Assembly (NCBI GenBank): GCA_902493515.1
Contig: CABUPE010000001.1
Span: 1 to 64,000, forward strand
Direction of reading: 5' to 3'
Source: an uncultured Collinsella sp.
GTDB taxonomy: Bacteria > Actinomycetota > Coriobacteriia > Coriobacteriales > Coriobacteriaceae
DNA: 64,000 nucleotides
A program made the translations under genes and the position numbers. Positions 15,913 through 23,935 of the stretch are shown here, piece by piece (position 1 is the stretch's first letter; each line of letters starts with the position of its first letter). Under the pieces are notes generated by a model. That model was not told the origin of the DNA, made no database searches, and saw only the letters and a program-made list of their open reading frames with translations.

Positions 15913-16200
15913 GATACTGGAGCGAACGGCGAGCCGCTCGTCGGCCGGGAAGCAGTCAAAGGTGGCAAAGTAGTCGCGCGGCTCCTCGGCGCAGCGGATG
16001 AGCTGGCCCGACCCTTCCGGACGCATCAGCACCTCGGCACGCTTGAGCCGGCCGTTGTAGTTGTAGCCCACCGAGAACCCGTGCGCGCCCGCATCGTGGA
16101 TGACGAGCAAGTCGCCCTCCTCCACTTCGGGCGGGCGCCGGTCGATAGCGAGCTTGTCGTTGTTCTCGCACAGCGACCCCACCACGCCGTAGGTGTGCTC
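15913..16200 (-). pseudogene. lysA: C-terminal remnant of lysA (diaminopimelate decarboxylase)
   Basis: The frame reads EHTYGVVGSLCENNDKLAID, then RRPPEVEEGDLLVIHDAGAH and GFSVGYNYNGRLKRAEVL, the conserved C-terminal part of LysA including the Cys-Glu active-site loop (SLCEN) and the DAGAHG region. The N-terminal ~300 residues are missing, and its natural stop is replaced by the IIB remnant. Between it and 16320 the sequence is not readable as lysA. Confidence 0.8.
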
Positions 16201-16319
16201 GGCAGCACCGCTATGCGGAACGCCCCGCGATCTCGACCGAGAGCACGTCGGAGAACGGGATGTCTAATTGCTGGGGCCTGTCAGCTTGGGGCCTGCCGCC
16301 GCGGGTGTAGCCGGACTGC

Positions 16320-16490
16320 ATGCGTTCGGCGCTGCTAGGCACGATGTCGGGCATCGCCGCGGGCAAGACGGCGGGTCTCACCGTGTTCGCCAAGCGCGAG
16401 GAGCGTTTTGGTTTTTCGCAAGCAAATGCGGACGAAATCATCGACCAGATTCCCGATCTGCTCAAACATGCAGGGCCCCTATGTGTTTAA
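16320..16490 (+). pseudogene. C-terminal remnant of a HAD-family phosphatase
   Basis: Short frame of 56 codons: GIAAGKTAGLTVFAKREERF, then GFSQANADEIIDQIPDLL. This looks like the last motif region and tail of beta-phosphoglucomutase-like HAD hydrolases. The catalytic N-terminal part is absent and no ribosome site precedes it. It ends just before the frl-type regulator promoter. Confidence 0.5.
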
Positions 16491-16557
16491 CCTCATTTTT
16501 CCGTGTGCGGTAGAATGGAGTAGTTGAGATCGCGAACGCCTTAAAGGGAGAGTTTTT

Positions 16558-17292
16558 GTGGATACGCATCTGGATGGGGGCTCTTCCGCCCCGCTGTATC
16601 AACAGGTGCTCGATTTGCTCAAGAGCGATATCGAACAGGGGACATATCCCGTTGACTCGCAGATTCCAACGGAACTTGAGCTTTCTAAGATGTACGGCGT
16701 GGGAAGGGTCACGGTTCGTCGCGCAATAGAGGAGCTTGTGGGCGAGGGGTATCTCACCAAGCGGCAGGGGCGTGGTACGTTTGTGACCGCGACAAAGATA
16801 ATTCGCAAGGTGCATCAGAAGGACGATGTTCAGAGTTTTACCCAAGCATGCGCTGAAAACGGCATGAAGGCGGGCGCTCGCGTCGTTGCCCGCAAGACCG
16901 TTGCCGCCGATCGCGACCTCGCTTCTTTCTTTGGCTTGGATGAAGGCTCTGACCTCATCTTGGTCTCACGCGTGCGTACCGCAGACGGCGTGCCGGTCCT
17001 GTTCGAGAACAACTACTATCCTGTTGACGGATTCGAATTTCTCAAAGATATCGGTCTCTCCAATTGCTCGATATTCGAGGCCGTGGGGGAGCGTACGGGT
17101 AGGTATCCCTGTTCATCCGATCCCTGCAGGCTAGAGATCGCCCGTGCGGGAATTGATACCGCCCGCGAGCTCAAGGTCCCAGTAGGGGAGCCGCTATTCT
17201 TCATGAACGCGGGCTTTCTCGATTCCAACGGAGAGCGCTTCTGCTATGGCAGGCAGTACTACGTGGGTTCGCGCTACAGCTTCGATATCTAG
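16558..17292 (+). CDS. GntR/UTRA-family regulator of the fructoselysine-like operon
   Basis: Predicted 244-residue repressor. The N-terminal winged helix is typical GntR: LYQQVLDLLKSDIEQGTYPV, then VGRVTVRRAIEELVGEGYL and KRQGRGTFV. Residues about 85-240 form a UTRA ligand-binding domain. The start is GTG at 16558 after AAAGGGAG. Its architecture matches FrlR of enteric bacteria, and it lies immediately upstream of an frlB/C/D-like operon. The repeats at 17365-17437 in between are the likely operators. The inducer would be a phosphorylated or free fructosamine; this is inference. Confidence 0.88.
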   Translation: MDTHLDGGSSAPLYQQVLDLLKSDIEQGTYPVDSQIPTELELSKMYGVGRVTVRRAIEELVGEGYLTKRQGRGTFVTATKIIRKVHQKDDVQSFTQACAENGMKAGARVVARKTVAADRDLASFFGLDEGSDLILVSRVRTADGVPVLFENNYYPVDGFEFLKDIGLSNCSIFEAVGERTGRYPCSSDPCRLEIARAGIDTARELKVPVGEPLFFMNAGFLDSNGERFCYGRQYYVGSRYSFDI

Positions 17293-17364
17293 CGGCTCTG
17301 TCTCGCGCAGCGCTGTTCTCGCCATCGCCGCAACAGGTCCGTTTAGCGCGTAAAAGTTACCACT

Positions 17365-17437
17365 TATAGAACAACCTAATATGTTTCTTGACCGGCACCT
17401 TCATGCAGGTTATACATAGGACAACCTAAGATGTTTG
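17365..17437 (+). promoter_or_regulatory. Two operator-like repeats flanking the operon promoter
   Basis: The 16-nt cores at 17371-17386 (ACAACCTAATATGTTT) and 17421-17436 (ACAACCTAAGATGTTT) differ at one base and start exactly 50 bp apart, about five helical turns, on the same DNA face. One lies just upstream of the -35 box, the other just downstream of the -10. They are the best candidates for GntR-regulator sites. Confidence 0.7.
17388..17416 (+). promoter_or_regulatory. Sigma-70 type promoter of the fructoselysine-like operon
   Basis: -35 TTGACC (17388-17393), 17-nt spacer, -10 TATACA (17411-17416). The first gene follows at 17491 with GACAGGAGG as ribosome site, leaving a leader of about 65 nt. 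Confidence 0.75.
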
Positions 17438-17490
17438 CTTATACGTGAGGGTTTTTTGGCAAGCATCGTTGCTCTGACAGGAGGTTAAGA

Positions 17491-18954
17491 ATGTCGGATG
17501 CCAAACAGGAGAAGCCCAAGCGCAGATTCCATCTCCAGCTTCCCCATGTGTACACCATCGCGTTCATGCTGATTGTGTTCTTCGCGGTGCTCACATGGAT
17601 CGTCCCATCGGGTCAGTTCGACCGTCAGACCATTCAGACGGCCGCGGGCGAGCGAGAAGTCGCCGTAGCCGGAACGTACCAAGAAGTCGACAAGGTCTAC
17701 ACCGATTCGGAGACGGGGGAGACCGTCGATCTGCGACAGGGCATCGATGCCGTCCTGCAGGCTCCCGCCAAGGGCATCCAGGCTGCGGCCGATGTCGTCG
17801 CGTTCGTCCTGCTGATCGGCGGATCGTTCGCCATCGTCACCAAGACCAACGCCCTAAACGCCGGTATGAGCCGCGTGATCAAGAAGTTGAAGAACAAGGA
17901 CATCTTGATCATCCCCATCTCCATGGTCCTGCTCTCGATCTGCGGCACCACGTTCGGCATGTCCGAGGAGGCGCTGCCGTTCTACGCGATCTTCATCCCC
18001 ATCATGCTGAGCATCGGGTATGACTCCATGACCGCATTCATCATCTGCTTCCTCGGCCCCAACCTTGGTTACTGCGCATCCACTATCGATCCTTTCAACG
18101 TGCTGATCGCCCAGGGCGTTATCGGCATCGAGGGAAATCCCCAGCTTTGGCTCCGCGCCATCCTGTGGGCCATCTTCACCGCCGCGGGCATTTTCTGGGC
18201 CATGCGCTACGCGCGCCGCGTCAAGCTCGATCCCAAGTCCTCCATCACCTATGAGGACGATAAGCAGAAGCGCATCGAGTTCTCTGTCACCGACGCCTCT
18301 ATCGAAGAGGAGTTCACGCTTCGCCACGAGCTCGTCCTCATTGATTTCGCGGTCGGCATGGGCGTTATCGTGTGGGGCCTCGTTACCCAGGGCTGGTATA
18401 TGGACGAGATCTCTATGGTGTTCCTGGCCATGGGCCTTCTTGCCGGCATACTCGGCGGCTTGGACGAGAAGACCATTGCGGAGGAGTTCGTCCGCGGAAT
18501 CGCCGACTTCGCCTACGCAGCCTGCATCATCGGTATCGCCCGCGGCATCCTGGTCGTTGCAGAGGGCGGAATGATCATCGACTCTATTCTTAACTGGCTC
18601 GTCGGACTCCTTGCGGGCGCTCCGTCCTTCATCTATACCACCTTCATGTACATCGTCCTCGGCCTGCTTTCGCTGCTGGTTCCTTCCAGCTCCGGCCTCG
18701 CTGCACTCACCATGCCAGTCATGGGCCCGCTGACCGAGCTTATGGGTCTCAATCCCGAGGCTGCCGTCACCGCTCTGCAGTTCGCGAACCAGACCATCAA
18801 CACCATCAGCCCCGTTGCGGGCATGACCGTCGCGGGTCTCGCCGTAGCGAAGATCTCCTTCGGGCAATGGTGGAAGACCATCTGGAAGTTCTTTATCTTC
18901 ATGGTCCTGTTCGGATTGGTCGCGACTACGATCTCCGGCCTACTGCCGATGTAG
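17491..18954 (+). CDS. YfcC/DcuC-superfamily membrane transporter
   Basis: Predicted 487-residue carrier with about 12 membrane segments. It begins HVYTIAFMLIVFFAVLTWIV followed by PSGQFDR, a signature of YfcC-type proteins, and has a large loop near 55-85 and a cytoplasmic loop near 245-275. Family members carry C4-dicarboxylates, basic amino acids or p-aminobenzoyl-glutamate, all proton- or exchange-driven. As first gene of this operon it probably imports the operon's substrate, replacing the APC permease FrlA or ABC systems seen elsewhere. That substrate role is inference from context. Confidence 0.85.
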   Translation: MSDAKQEKPKRRFHLQLPHVYTIAFMLIVFFAVLTWIVPSGQFDRQTIQTAAGEREVAVAGTYQEVDKVYTDSETGETVDLRQGIDAVLQAPAKGIQAAADVVAFVLLIGGSFAIVTKTNALNAGMSRVIKKLKNKDILIIPISMVLLSICGTTFGMSEEALPFYAIFIPIMLSIGYDSMTAFIICFLGPNLGYCASTIDPFNVLIAQGVIGIEGNPQLWLRAILWAIFTAAGIFWAMRYARRVKLDPKSSITYEDDKQKRIEFSVTDASIEEEFTLRHELVLIDFAVGMGVIVWGLVTQGWYMDEISMVFLAMGLLAGILGGLDEKTIAEEFVRGIADFAYAACIIGIARGILVVAEGGMIIDSILNWLVGLLAGAPSFIYTTFMYIVLGLLSLLVPSSSGLAALTMPVMGPLTELMGLNPEAAVTALQFANQTINTISPVAGMTVAGLAVAKISFGQWWKTIWKFFIFMVLFGLVATTISGLLPM

Positions 18955-18964
18955 GAGGTGCCCG

Positions 18965-20527
18965 GTGTTTGATCGTTCGCTAGTATTGCTGTCCCGCAGC
19001 ATCTTTACCGGCCTTTCCGATGAACCGATCGACGGATATGTTTCGATTCGCGGTAATCGCATCGAATCCGCGGGCGCCTCTGATCGGGCTGCCGAATATA
19101 CTGCGCATGCGGACGAGGTTCGCGACCTTGGCTCCAGAACCGTCATGGCAGGCCTTGTCGACGTGCACACGTTCTTTACCGGCTGGGTGCTCCGTCGCAT
19201 CGGCGCCGATCTTATCGATGCGACCTCGGCAGATGATGTTTTCACCGCGATGTCGAATTGGAAGGAGGAGCGGCCCCAGGCCCCTATGGCGTTGGGCATG
19301 AACCTTCCGGAGACCCTTATGGGTGACGACTTGGTTGATATGTTGGACGAGAAGTTCTCATCCACGCCTGCCGTCGCCTTTACTGCCGGCGCGGAGACCT
19401 GCGTGCTCAACTCCGCCGCATCTGCGCGCTATGGTTTTACGCCCGAGGCTTGCTATGCCGAGATGATTTGGCACCTTATGCGCGATTATCTACCTCTTCA
19501 GGAAGTCCGCGATGCGTATGGCGACTACATGACCATGCTTAACTCCCGTGGCGTCACCGCCATCAAGGAGATGTGCTTTGACGATTATTACGGATTTGCG
19601 GACGAGATGTATCGCCGCGAGCAGGAAGGCGAACTTACGGTTAGGGTCGACATGATGAGCCAGCCCGTCGGGCATGGAGCCGACCTTGATTACGCCTGCT
19701 CGGCGCGCGACCGCTTCCAAGGAGACTTCGTCAGGTTCTCCGGCTTCAATCGCATGACCGATCGCGGCGTGTGGTGCGGCCTGGCCGAGATGATCGATCC
19801 CTACGAGGAGGGGGCCGATGCGGGTGCCGGCGGAAAGACCGTGGTCGAGGAGCCCGAATGGGACCTCATCTCTCGCGAGCTGTCCGAGATCGATGCCCAG
19901 GGATTCCGCTACTCCCTGCATTGCCAGGGGGATGGGGCCGTTCGCAAGACGATCGACCTGTATGAGCGGCTACCGCGTGATGAGTCGGGAAGGCTCGCTC
20001 GCAGGCATTCGATTACGGACCTTGAGAACTCCGATCCAGCTGACCTGGCGCGCATGGGCGCCATCGGCGGTATCTGCGAGGTCTATCCCCAGATCCTTAC
20101 TCTTGATAAGCGCGAGGATTGCCTTTCGACCATGCGTCGCCAGATAGGAGAGAAGAGGCTCTCCCGCAGCTGGAACCGTCGCGCCATGGTGGATGGCGGA
20201 TGTGTGCTGTGCTGCGGAACCGATCTTCCCCTCCTTATCCCGCATCTAGGAGATTCGATCTACAGCGCCTGCGGAGGGTACTTCGCCGACGGTTTGGACG
20301 TCAACCCGCAGAATACCGTTAGCGTTGCCGAGCTGCTGCGGGCATGGACTGCCGGGGGTTCCTACGATCTGGTTCGCGAGAACGATTTCGGCACCCTCGA
20401 GGCGGGCAAGCTCGCGGACATCTGCGTTTTGGACCGCGATGTGTTTGCGGTGGACCCCAAAGATGCCAGAGACATCCAGGTCTCGCTCACGCTGAGCGAT
20501 GGTCGGGTCGTGTACGAAGATTGCTAG
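18965..20527 (+). CDS. Amidohydrolase-superfamily enzyme, YtcJ-like
   Basis: Predicted 520-residue TIM-barrel hydrolase. It shows the YtcJ-like pattern: GLVDVHTFFTGW early, LHCQGDGAVRKTID, RHSITDLENSD, and CCGTDLPLLIPH near the end with EAGKLADICVLD after it. The usual metal motif HxH is HTF here, so the second His is missing, and metal content or mechanism may differ. Start GTG 18965 with GGAGG overlapping the upstream stop. Position between transporter and sugar-amine enzymes suggests it trims an amide, peptide or acyl bond from the imported compound. No substrate can be named. Confidence 0.75.
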   Translation: MFDRSLVLLSRSIFTGLSDEPIDGYVSIRGNRIESAGASDRAAEYTAHADEVRDLGSRTVMAGLVDVHTFFTGWVLRRIGADLIDATSADDVFTAMSNWKEERPQAPMALGMNLPETLMGDDLVDMLDEKFSSTPAVAFTAGAETCVLNSAASARYGFTPEACYAEMIWHLMRDYLPLQEVRDAYGDYMTMLNSRGVTAIKEMCFDDYYGFADEMYRREQEGELTVRVDMMSQPVGHGADLDYACSARDRFQGDFVRFSGFNRMTDRGVWCGLAEMIDPYEEGADAGAGGKTVVEEPEWDLISRELSEIDAQGFRYSLHCQGDGAVRKTIDLYERLPRDESGRLARRHSITDLENSDPADLARMGAIGGICEVYPQILTLDKREDCLSTMRRQIGEKRLSRSWNRRAMVDGGCVLCCGTDLPLLIPHLGDSIYSACGGYFADGLDVNPQNTVSVAELLRAWTAGGSYDLVRENDFGTLEAGKLADICVLDRDVFAVDPKDARDIQVSLTLSDGRVVYEDC

Positions 20528-20544
20528 GAGAGGAGATGCCCAGC

Positions 20545-21402
20545 ATGGATTTAAACGCTTCCGCGCCCCGCCTGCGTCGCGAGCAGGTCGCCGGCATGAA
20601 CATTCACTACATCATGTGGTCGCTCGATTATTTCCTTGATGTTCAGCAGCGCCTTGGCTTCAAAACCATCGAGCTTTGGGCGGCCGAGCCGCACGTGACG
20701 CTGGACCACACGGGGTATTTCGAGGCCGACAAGCTTCGCCGCAAGATCGAGTCCCGCGGACTCTCCGGGAGCTCCCTGTGCCCGGAGAACGTGGTGTATC
20801 CGTGGCAGTACGCTGCCAGAAAGCCCCTCCACGCGCAGCGGAGCCTCGCTTACTTCAAGCACGGCATCGAGCTCGCCGAGGTGCTCGGCGCCCCGTATAT
20901 GTCCATCAACTCCGGTTGGGGCGATTGGGACGAGGACCGCGAGGAAGCTTGGAAGCGCTCTGCCGAGCACTTGGCGATTCTTGCGGACTATGCCGGCGAG
21001 CACGGCGTGACCCTCTGCATGGAGAGCCTGAGGCCGGAAGAGAGCAACTTGGTGGTTACACTCGCGGATGCCAGGCGCATGCTTGACCAAGTAGCCAACC
21101 CGCACCTTACTCCAATGGTGGACACTACTGCTATGGGAGTCGCCGGCGAGAGCCTTGAAGAGTGGTTTGCCGAGTTTGGCGATGGTGCCATAAGGAACAT
21201 GCACTTCATTGATGGCGACCCATACGGCCATCTGGTTTGGGGCGATGGAAAGCACAGCATGGACGATTTCGTGCGTGTCCTCAACGCGCATGGGTTCGAG
21301 GGCTATCTTGGCCAGGAGATCACCGATGGAAGGTATTTCGATGATCCCGCAGCAGCGGACCGGCGCAACATGGACGCCTTCGAGAGGTATTTTGTCGACT
21401 AG
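20545..21402 (+). CDS. FrlC-like sugar phosphate isomerase/epimerase
   Basis: Predicted 285-residue TIM-barrel protein of the AP-endonuclease-2/xylose-isomerase-like family. It resembles FrlC, which interconverts fructoselysine and psicoselysine: FKTIELWAAEPH near the start, CMESLRPEESNLVVT (FrlC has LEPLTPYESNVV) with the metal Glu, MVDTT and HFIDGD. The ATG at 20545 is preferred because AGGAG lies 9 nt before it; an ATG at 20536 is too close to that site. It lies 17 nt after the amidohydrolase. The stop is followed by a 100-nt gap to the next gene. Confidence 0.78.
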   Translation: MDLNASAPRLRREQVAGMNIHYIMWSLDYFLDVQQRLGFKTIELWAAEPHVTLDHTGYFEADKLRRKIESRGLSGSSLCPENVVYPWQYAARKPLHAQRSLAYFKHGIELAEVLGAPYMSINSGWGDWDEDREEAWKRSAEHLAILADYAGEHGVTLCMESLRPEESNLVVTLADARRMLDQVANPHLTPMVDTTAMGVAGESLEEWFAEFGDGAIRNMHFIDGDPYGHLVWGDGKHSMDDFVRVLNAHGFEGYLGQEITDGRYFDDPAAADRRNMDAFERYFVD

Positions 21403-21502
21403 AGCGTAGCTCCCATTCGCGTGGGGCAGTCAACACGCTTGACGAGAAGACTTGCAGTAAACGTTGGCGGATTCGTCCGCCGTATCGAAAGGAAGAATAA
21501 CA

Positions 21503-22471
21503 ATGAACGCACATGATCTCATCGCCGACGCAATCGCCGAAAAGGGCGGTTTCGATAGCGTCTTCTGGGTTGCCTGCGGCGGCTCCCTCATCGACCTGCT
21601 GCCCGCCCATGAGCTGCTTAAGCGCGAGGCGACTACGTTTGCCAGTGAGGCGTATACCGCCCGCGAGTTCGATATCATGCGTCCCAAGCGCCTGGGCGAA
21701 AAGTCCCTTGTTATCGCTTGCAGCCACTCCGGCAACACTCCCGAGGTAATCGATGCGTGCTCGATCGCCAAGGCGGCGGGCGCAACCGTTATCGCGCAGA
21801 CCGACAACGCCGGCTCCGGCATCGATAACGGTGAGTGGACGTGCTGGGTATATCCGTGGGGCGAGGGAGTTCCGCAGGCGGAGGTACCCGCCGGCATCTC
21901 TTTGGCTCTCGCTGCCGAGCTCTTGGATCAGCAGGAAGGTTATGCTGACCTTGCCGATATGTACGAAGGCATCGCCAAGATGGACCGGATCCTGCCTGCG
22001 GCTCGCGAGAAGGTCAACGCCGAACTTTGCGACCGTTTCGCTGCCCTGTGCCAGGACCACAAGTTCCTGTATATCTTGGGATCCGGTCCCGTGTTTAGCC
22101 AGACCTATGGCTTCGCTATCTGCTCGCTTATGGAGATGCAGTGGCAGAGCTGCGCCTATATCCACTCCGGCGAGTACTTCCACGGCCCCTTCGAGGTGAC
22201 CGAGCCCGGAGTCTTCTACTTCCTGCAGATGTCTTCCAGTGAGTGCCGAGCCATGGATGAGCGCGCCCTCGCATTCCTCGAGACCCATACCGACACTCTT
22301 ATGGTGCTCGACGCCATGGAGTACGGCATGGACCAAGTACCGGCAAGCGTTCGCGCGTTCCTTGATCCAATCCTGTTCTACGCGATGAACTGTGAGCTGC
22401 GCTCCGCTCGCGGCAAGGTGTTCGACCATCACCCGGACGTGCGTCGTTACATGGGCATCGAGAAGTACTAG
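21503..22471 (+). CDS. FrlB-like SIS-domain fructosamine-6-phosphate deglycase
   Basis: Predicted 322-residue protein with two SIS (sugar isomerase) domains. Signature segments: VFWVACGGSLIDLLPAHELL, VIACSHSGNTPEVIDAC (phosphosugar loop), YILGSGPVFSQTYGFAICSL, and HSGEYFHGPFEVTEPGVFYF. The C-terminus HHPDVRRYMGIEKY closely resembles FrlB (DHNPDDRRYYGGLVEY). The likely reaction is cleavage of a 6-phosphofructosyl-amine to glucose 6-phosphate plus the free amine. The start ATG at 21503 follows AAAGGAAGAATAACA. This is the strongest single clue to the operon's purpose. Confidence 0.85.
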   Translation: MNAHDLIADAIAEKGGFDSVFWVACGGSLIDLLPAHELLKREATTFASEAYTAREFDIMRPKRLGEKSLVIACSHSGNTPEVIDACSIAKAAGATVIAQTDNAGSGIDNGEWTCWVYPWGEGVPQAEVPAGISLALAAELLDQQEGYADLADMYEGIAKMDRILPAAREKVNAELCDRFAALCQDHKFLYILGSGPVFSQTYGFAICSLMEMQWQSCAYIHSGEYFHGPFEVTEPGVFYFLQMSSSECRAMDERALAFLETHTDTLMVLDAMEYGMDQVPASVRAFLDPILFYAMNCELRSARGKVFDHHPDVRRYMGIEKY

Positions 22472-22569
22472 CGATTTTAGAACGGGGCGCGAAGCGCGTT
22501 GAGACGTGCGAATCCTCGCGCCTCTTCTGCTCGCCGTAGCCACGGCGGTTTACCTGAATGGAGATAACC

Positions 22570-23442
22570 ATGGCAGCCTATCCTATAAGCGTGCTCGGCT
22601 TTGGAGACAACGTTGTCGATAAGTACGAGCATATCAAGACTATGTATCCCGGCGGCAACGCAGTCAACTTCGCCGTCTTCGCCAAGAAGCTCGGTGTCGA
22701 TCGCAGCGCCTACATGGGAATCTTCGGATCAGATGAGGAGGCCGAGCACGTTATAGCATCGCTTGAGGACGAGGGCGTCGAGCTTCTTCGCTGCCAGCAG
22801 GTCCTGGGCGTCAACGGCGCCGCTCGCGTGACCGTTGACAAGACCGGGGACCGTATCTTCCTGGGCTCCAATGAAGGCGGCATACGTGGCGACATGCGCT
22901 ACGTGATAGACCGCTTCGCCGCCGAGTACGTCAGCGGCTTCGATTTGGTGCACAGCGGCAACTACTGCTTCACCGAGCGCGAGCTCCCCAAGATCAAGGC
23001 TGCCGGTGTGCCTATCAGCTTCGACTTCTCCGATGACTCCACCGACGAGTACTTCGAGCAGATTGCGCCATTTGTGACGTACGCCTTTATGTCCATGGGC
23101 GACGCTTCCCTGGAGGATATCAAGGCGAAGCTCGAGTGGGTGAAGGCCCTTGGCCCTCAAATCGTATGCGCGTCGCGCGGGAGCAAGGGTTCCGTCGCCT
23201 ATGACGGCGAAAACTTCTACGAGCAGGGCATCAAGCCCGTGGCGCCCGAGGAGCTCAAAGACGCTATGGCGGCCGGCGATTCACTGCTGACGGCGTTTTT
23301 GGTCACCTATCTTTCCAAGAAGAAGGCCGGCGAGTGCGGCGAGGCCGCAATTCGCGAGAGCTTGGACTTCGCTGCCGGTTTTGCGGCGCAGACCTGCAAG
23401 ATCGAGGGCAGTTGGGGCCACCCGCTGGTCTACGAGAACTAG
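22570..23442 (+). CDS. FrlD-like PfkB-family fructosamine kinase
   Basis: Predicted 290-residue ribokinase-fold kinase. It resembles fructoselysine 6-kinase: LGFGDNVVDKYEHIKTMYPG, GGNAVNFAVFAKKLG, and FDFSDDSTDEYFEQ (FrlD has FDFSDKWD). The C-terminal catalytic motif is AAGDSLLTAF; the base Asp is kept although the first Gly of GAGD is Ala. It should phosphorylate the 6-OH of the sugar-amine ahead of the deglycase. The ATG at 22570 is chosen since GGAG is 6 nt upstream; one at 22558 would overlap that site. Last gene of the operon. Confidence 0.85.
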   Translation: MAAYPISVLGFGDNVVDKYEHIKTMYPGGNAVNFAVFAKKLGVDRSAYMGIFGSDEEAEHVIASLEDEGVELLRCQQVLGVNGAARVTVDKTGDRIFLGSNEGGIRGDMRYVIDRFAAEYVSGFDLVHSGNYCFTERELPKIKAAGVPISFDFSDDSTDEYFEQIAPFVTYAFMSMGDASLEDIKAKLEWVKALGPQIVCASRGSKGSVAYDGENFYEQGIKPVAPEELKDAMAAGDSLLTAFLVTYLSKKKAGECGEAAIRESLDFAAGFAAQTCKIEGSWGHPLVYEN

Positions 23443-23790
23443 TTTTTTGTCGTGGCGGGGTGTCTTGGGGCGCCCCGCATTGCGTTGGGAGTCAAGATGT
23501 CCGTTCGTGCCTGCGCGGCAGGATTTTGCTGTGCCGATGTCTACCAGAATCTGGATCCCCTGGGTTGCATCCAAGGGGGCCTCTCAGGAGCGCTTCGAGG
23601 GGTGCTTCTTGAGTATATGAAGGCAAAAGGGATATGCAATCTTCATATACGGCCTTCTTTTAGAGGGCGTTGTCCTTACTCTTTCATCTCCTTGCTTCTG
23701 GACATTTTGTCTATAGGCAAGAGTCCATGGTCGAGACCATGGTGAAGTTCTGCGGCTAGTAATTACTGCATCACATATCTGTTGTTACCT
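23443..23790. other. Gene-free stretch with hairpins after the fructoselysine-like operon
   Basis: No convincing gene. A GCGGGG/CCCCGC hairpin follows the frlD-like stop. A perfect 10-bp inverted repeat GTATATGAAG (23613-23622) / CTTCATATAC (23641-23650) is followed by CTTCTTTT, terminator-like. CCATGGTC/GACCATGG lies further on. A small RNA ending at the 23791 terminator is possible but not shown. Confidence 0.35.
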
Positions 23791-23818
23791 GAGAGGCTCG
23801 CTTTTGCGGGCCTCTTTG
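23791..23818 (+). terminator. Rho-independent terminator
   Basis: Stem AGAGGCTCGC/GCGGGCCTCT with TTTT loop, then TTTGCGTT. The same design plus a following TTGCTATGG recurs at 53944-53978. Confidence 0.75.
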
Positions 23819-23853
23819 CGTTGCTATGGAGCCCTGGCCTGTCGATAAATAAC

Positions 23854-23883
23854 GCGCCCGCTTGCTGGGGAGCAAGCGGGCGC
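23854..23883 (-). terminator. Terminator of the pknB operon
   Basis: Perfect 13-bp stem GCGCCCGCTTGCT/AGCAAGCGGGCGC with a 4-nt loop. On the minus strand it is followed by GTTATTTAT, just past the pknB stop at 23936. Confidence 0.85.
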
Positions 23884-23935
23884 CGTTGAGCGAATATGTT
23901 TGCGGCCATAGCCGCTGCAGGTGATGGGTTGTCGA

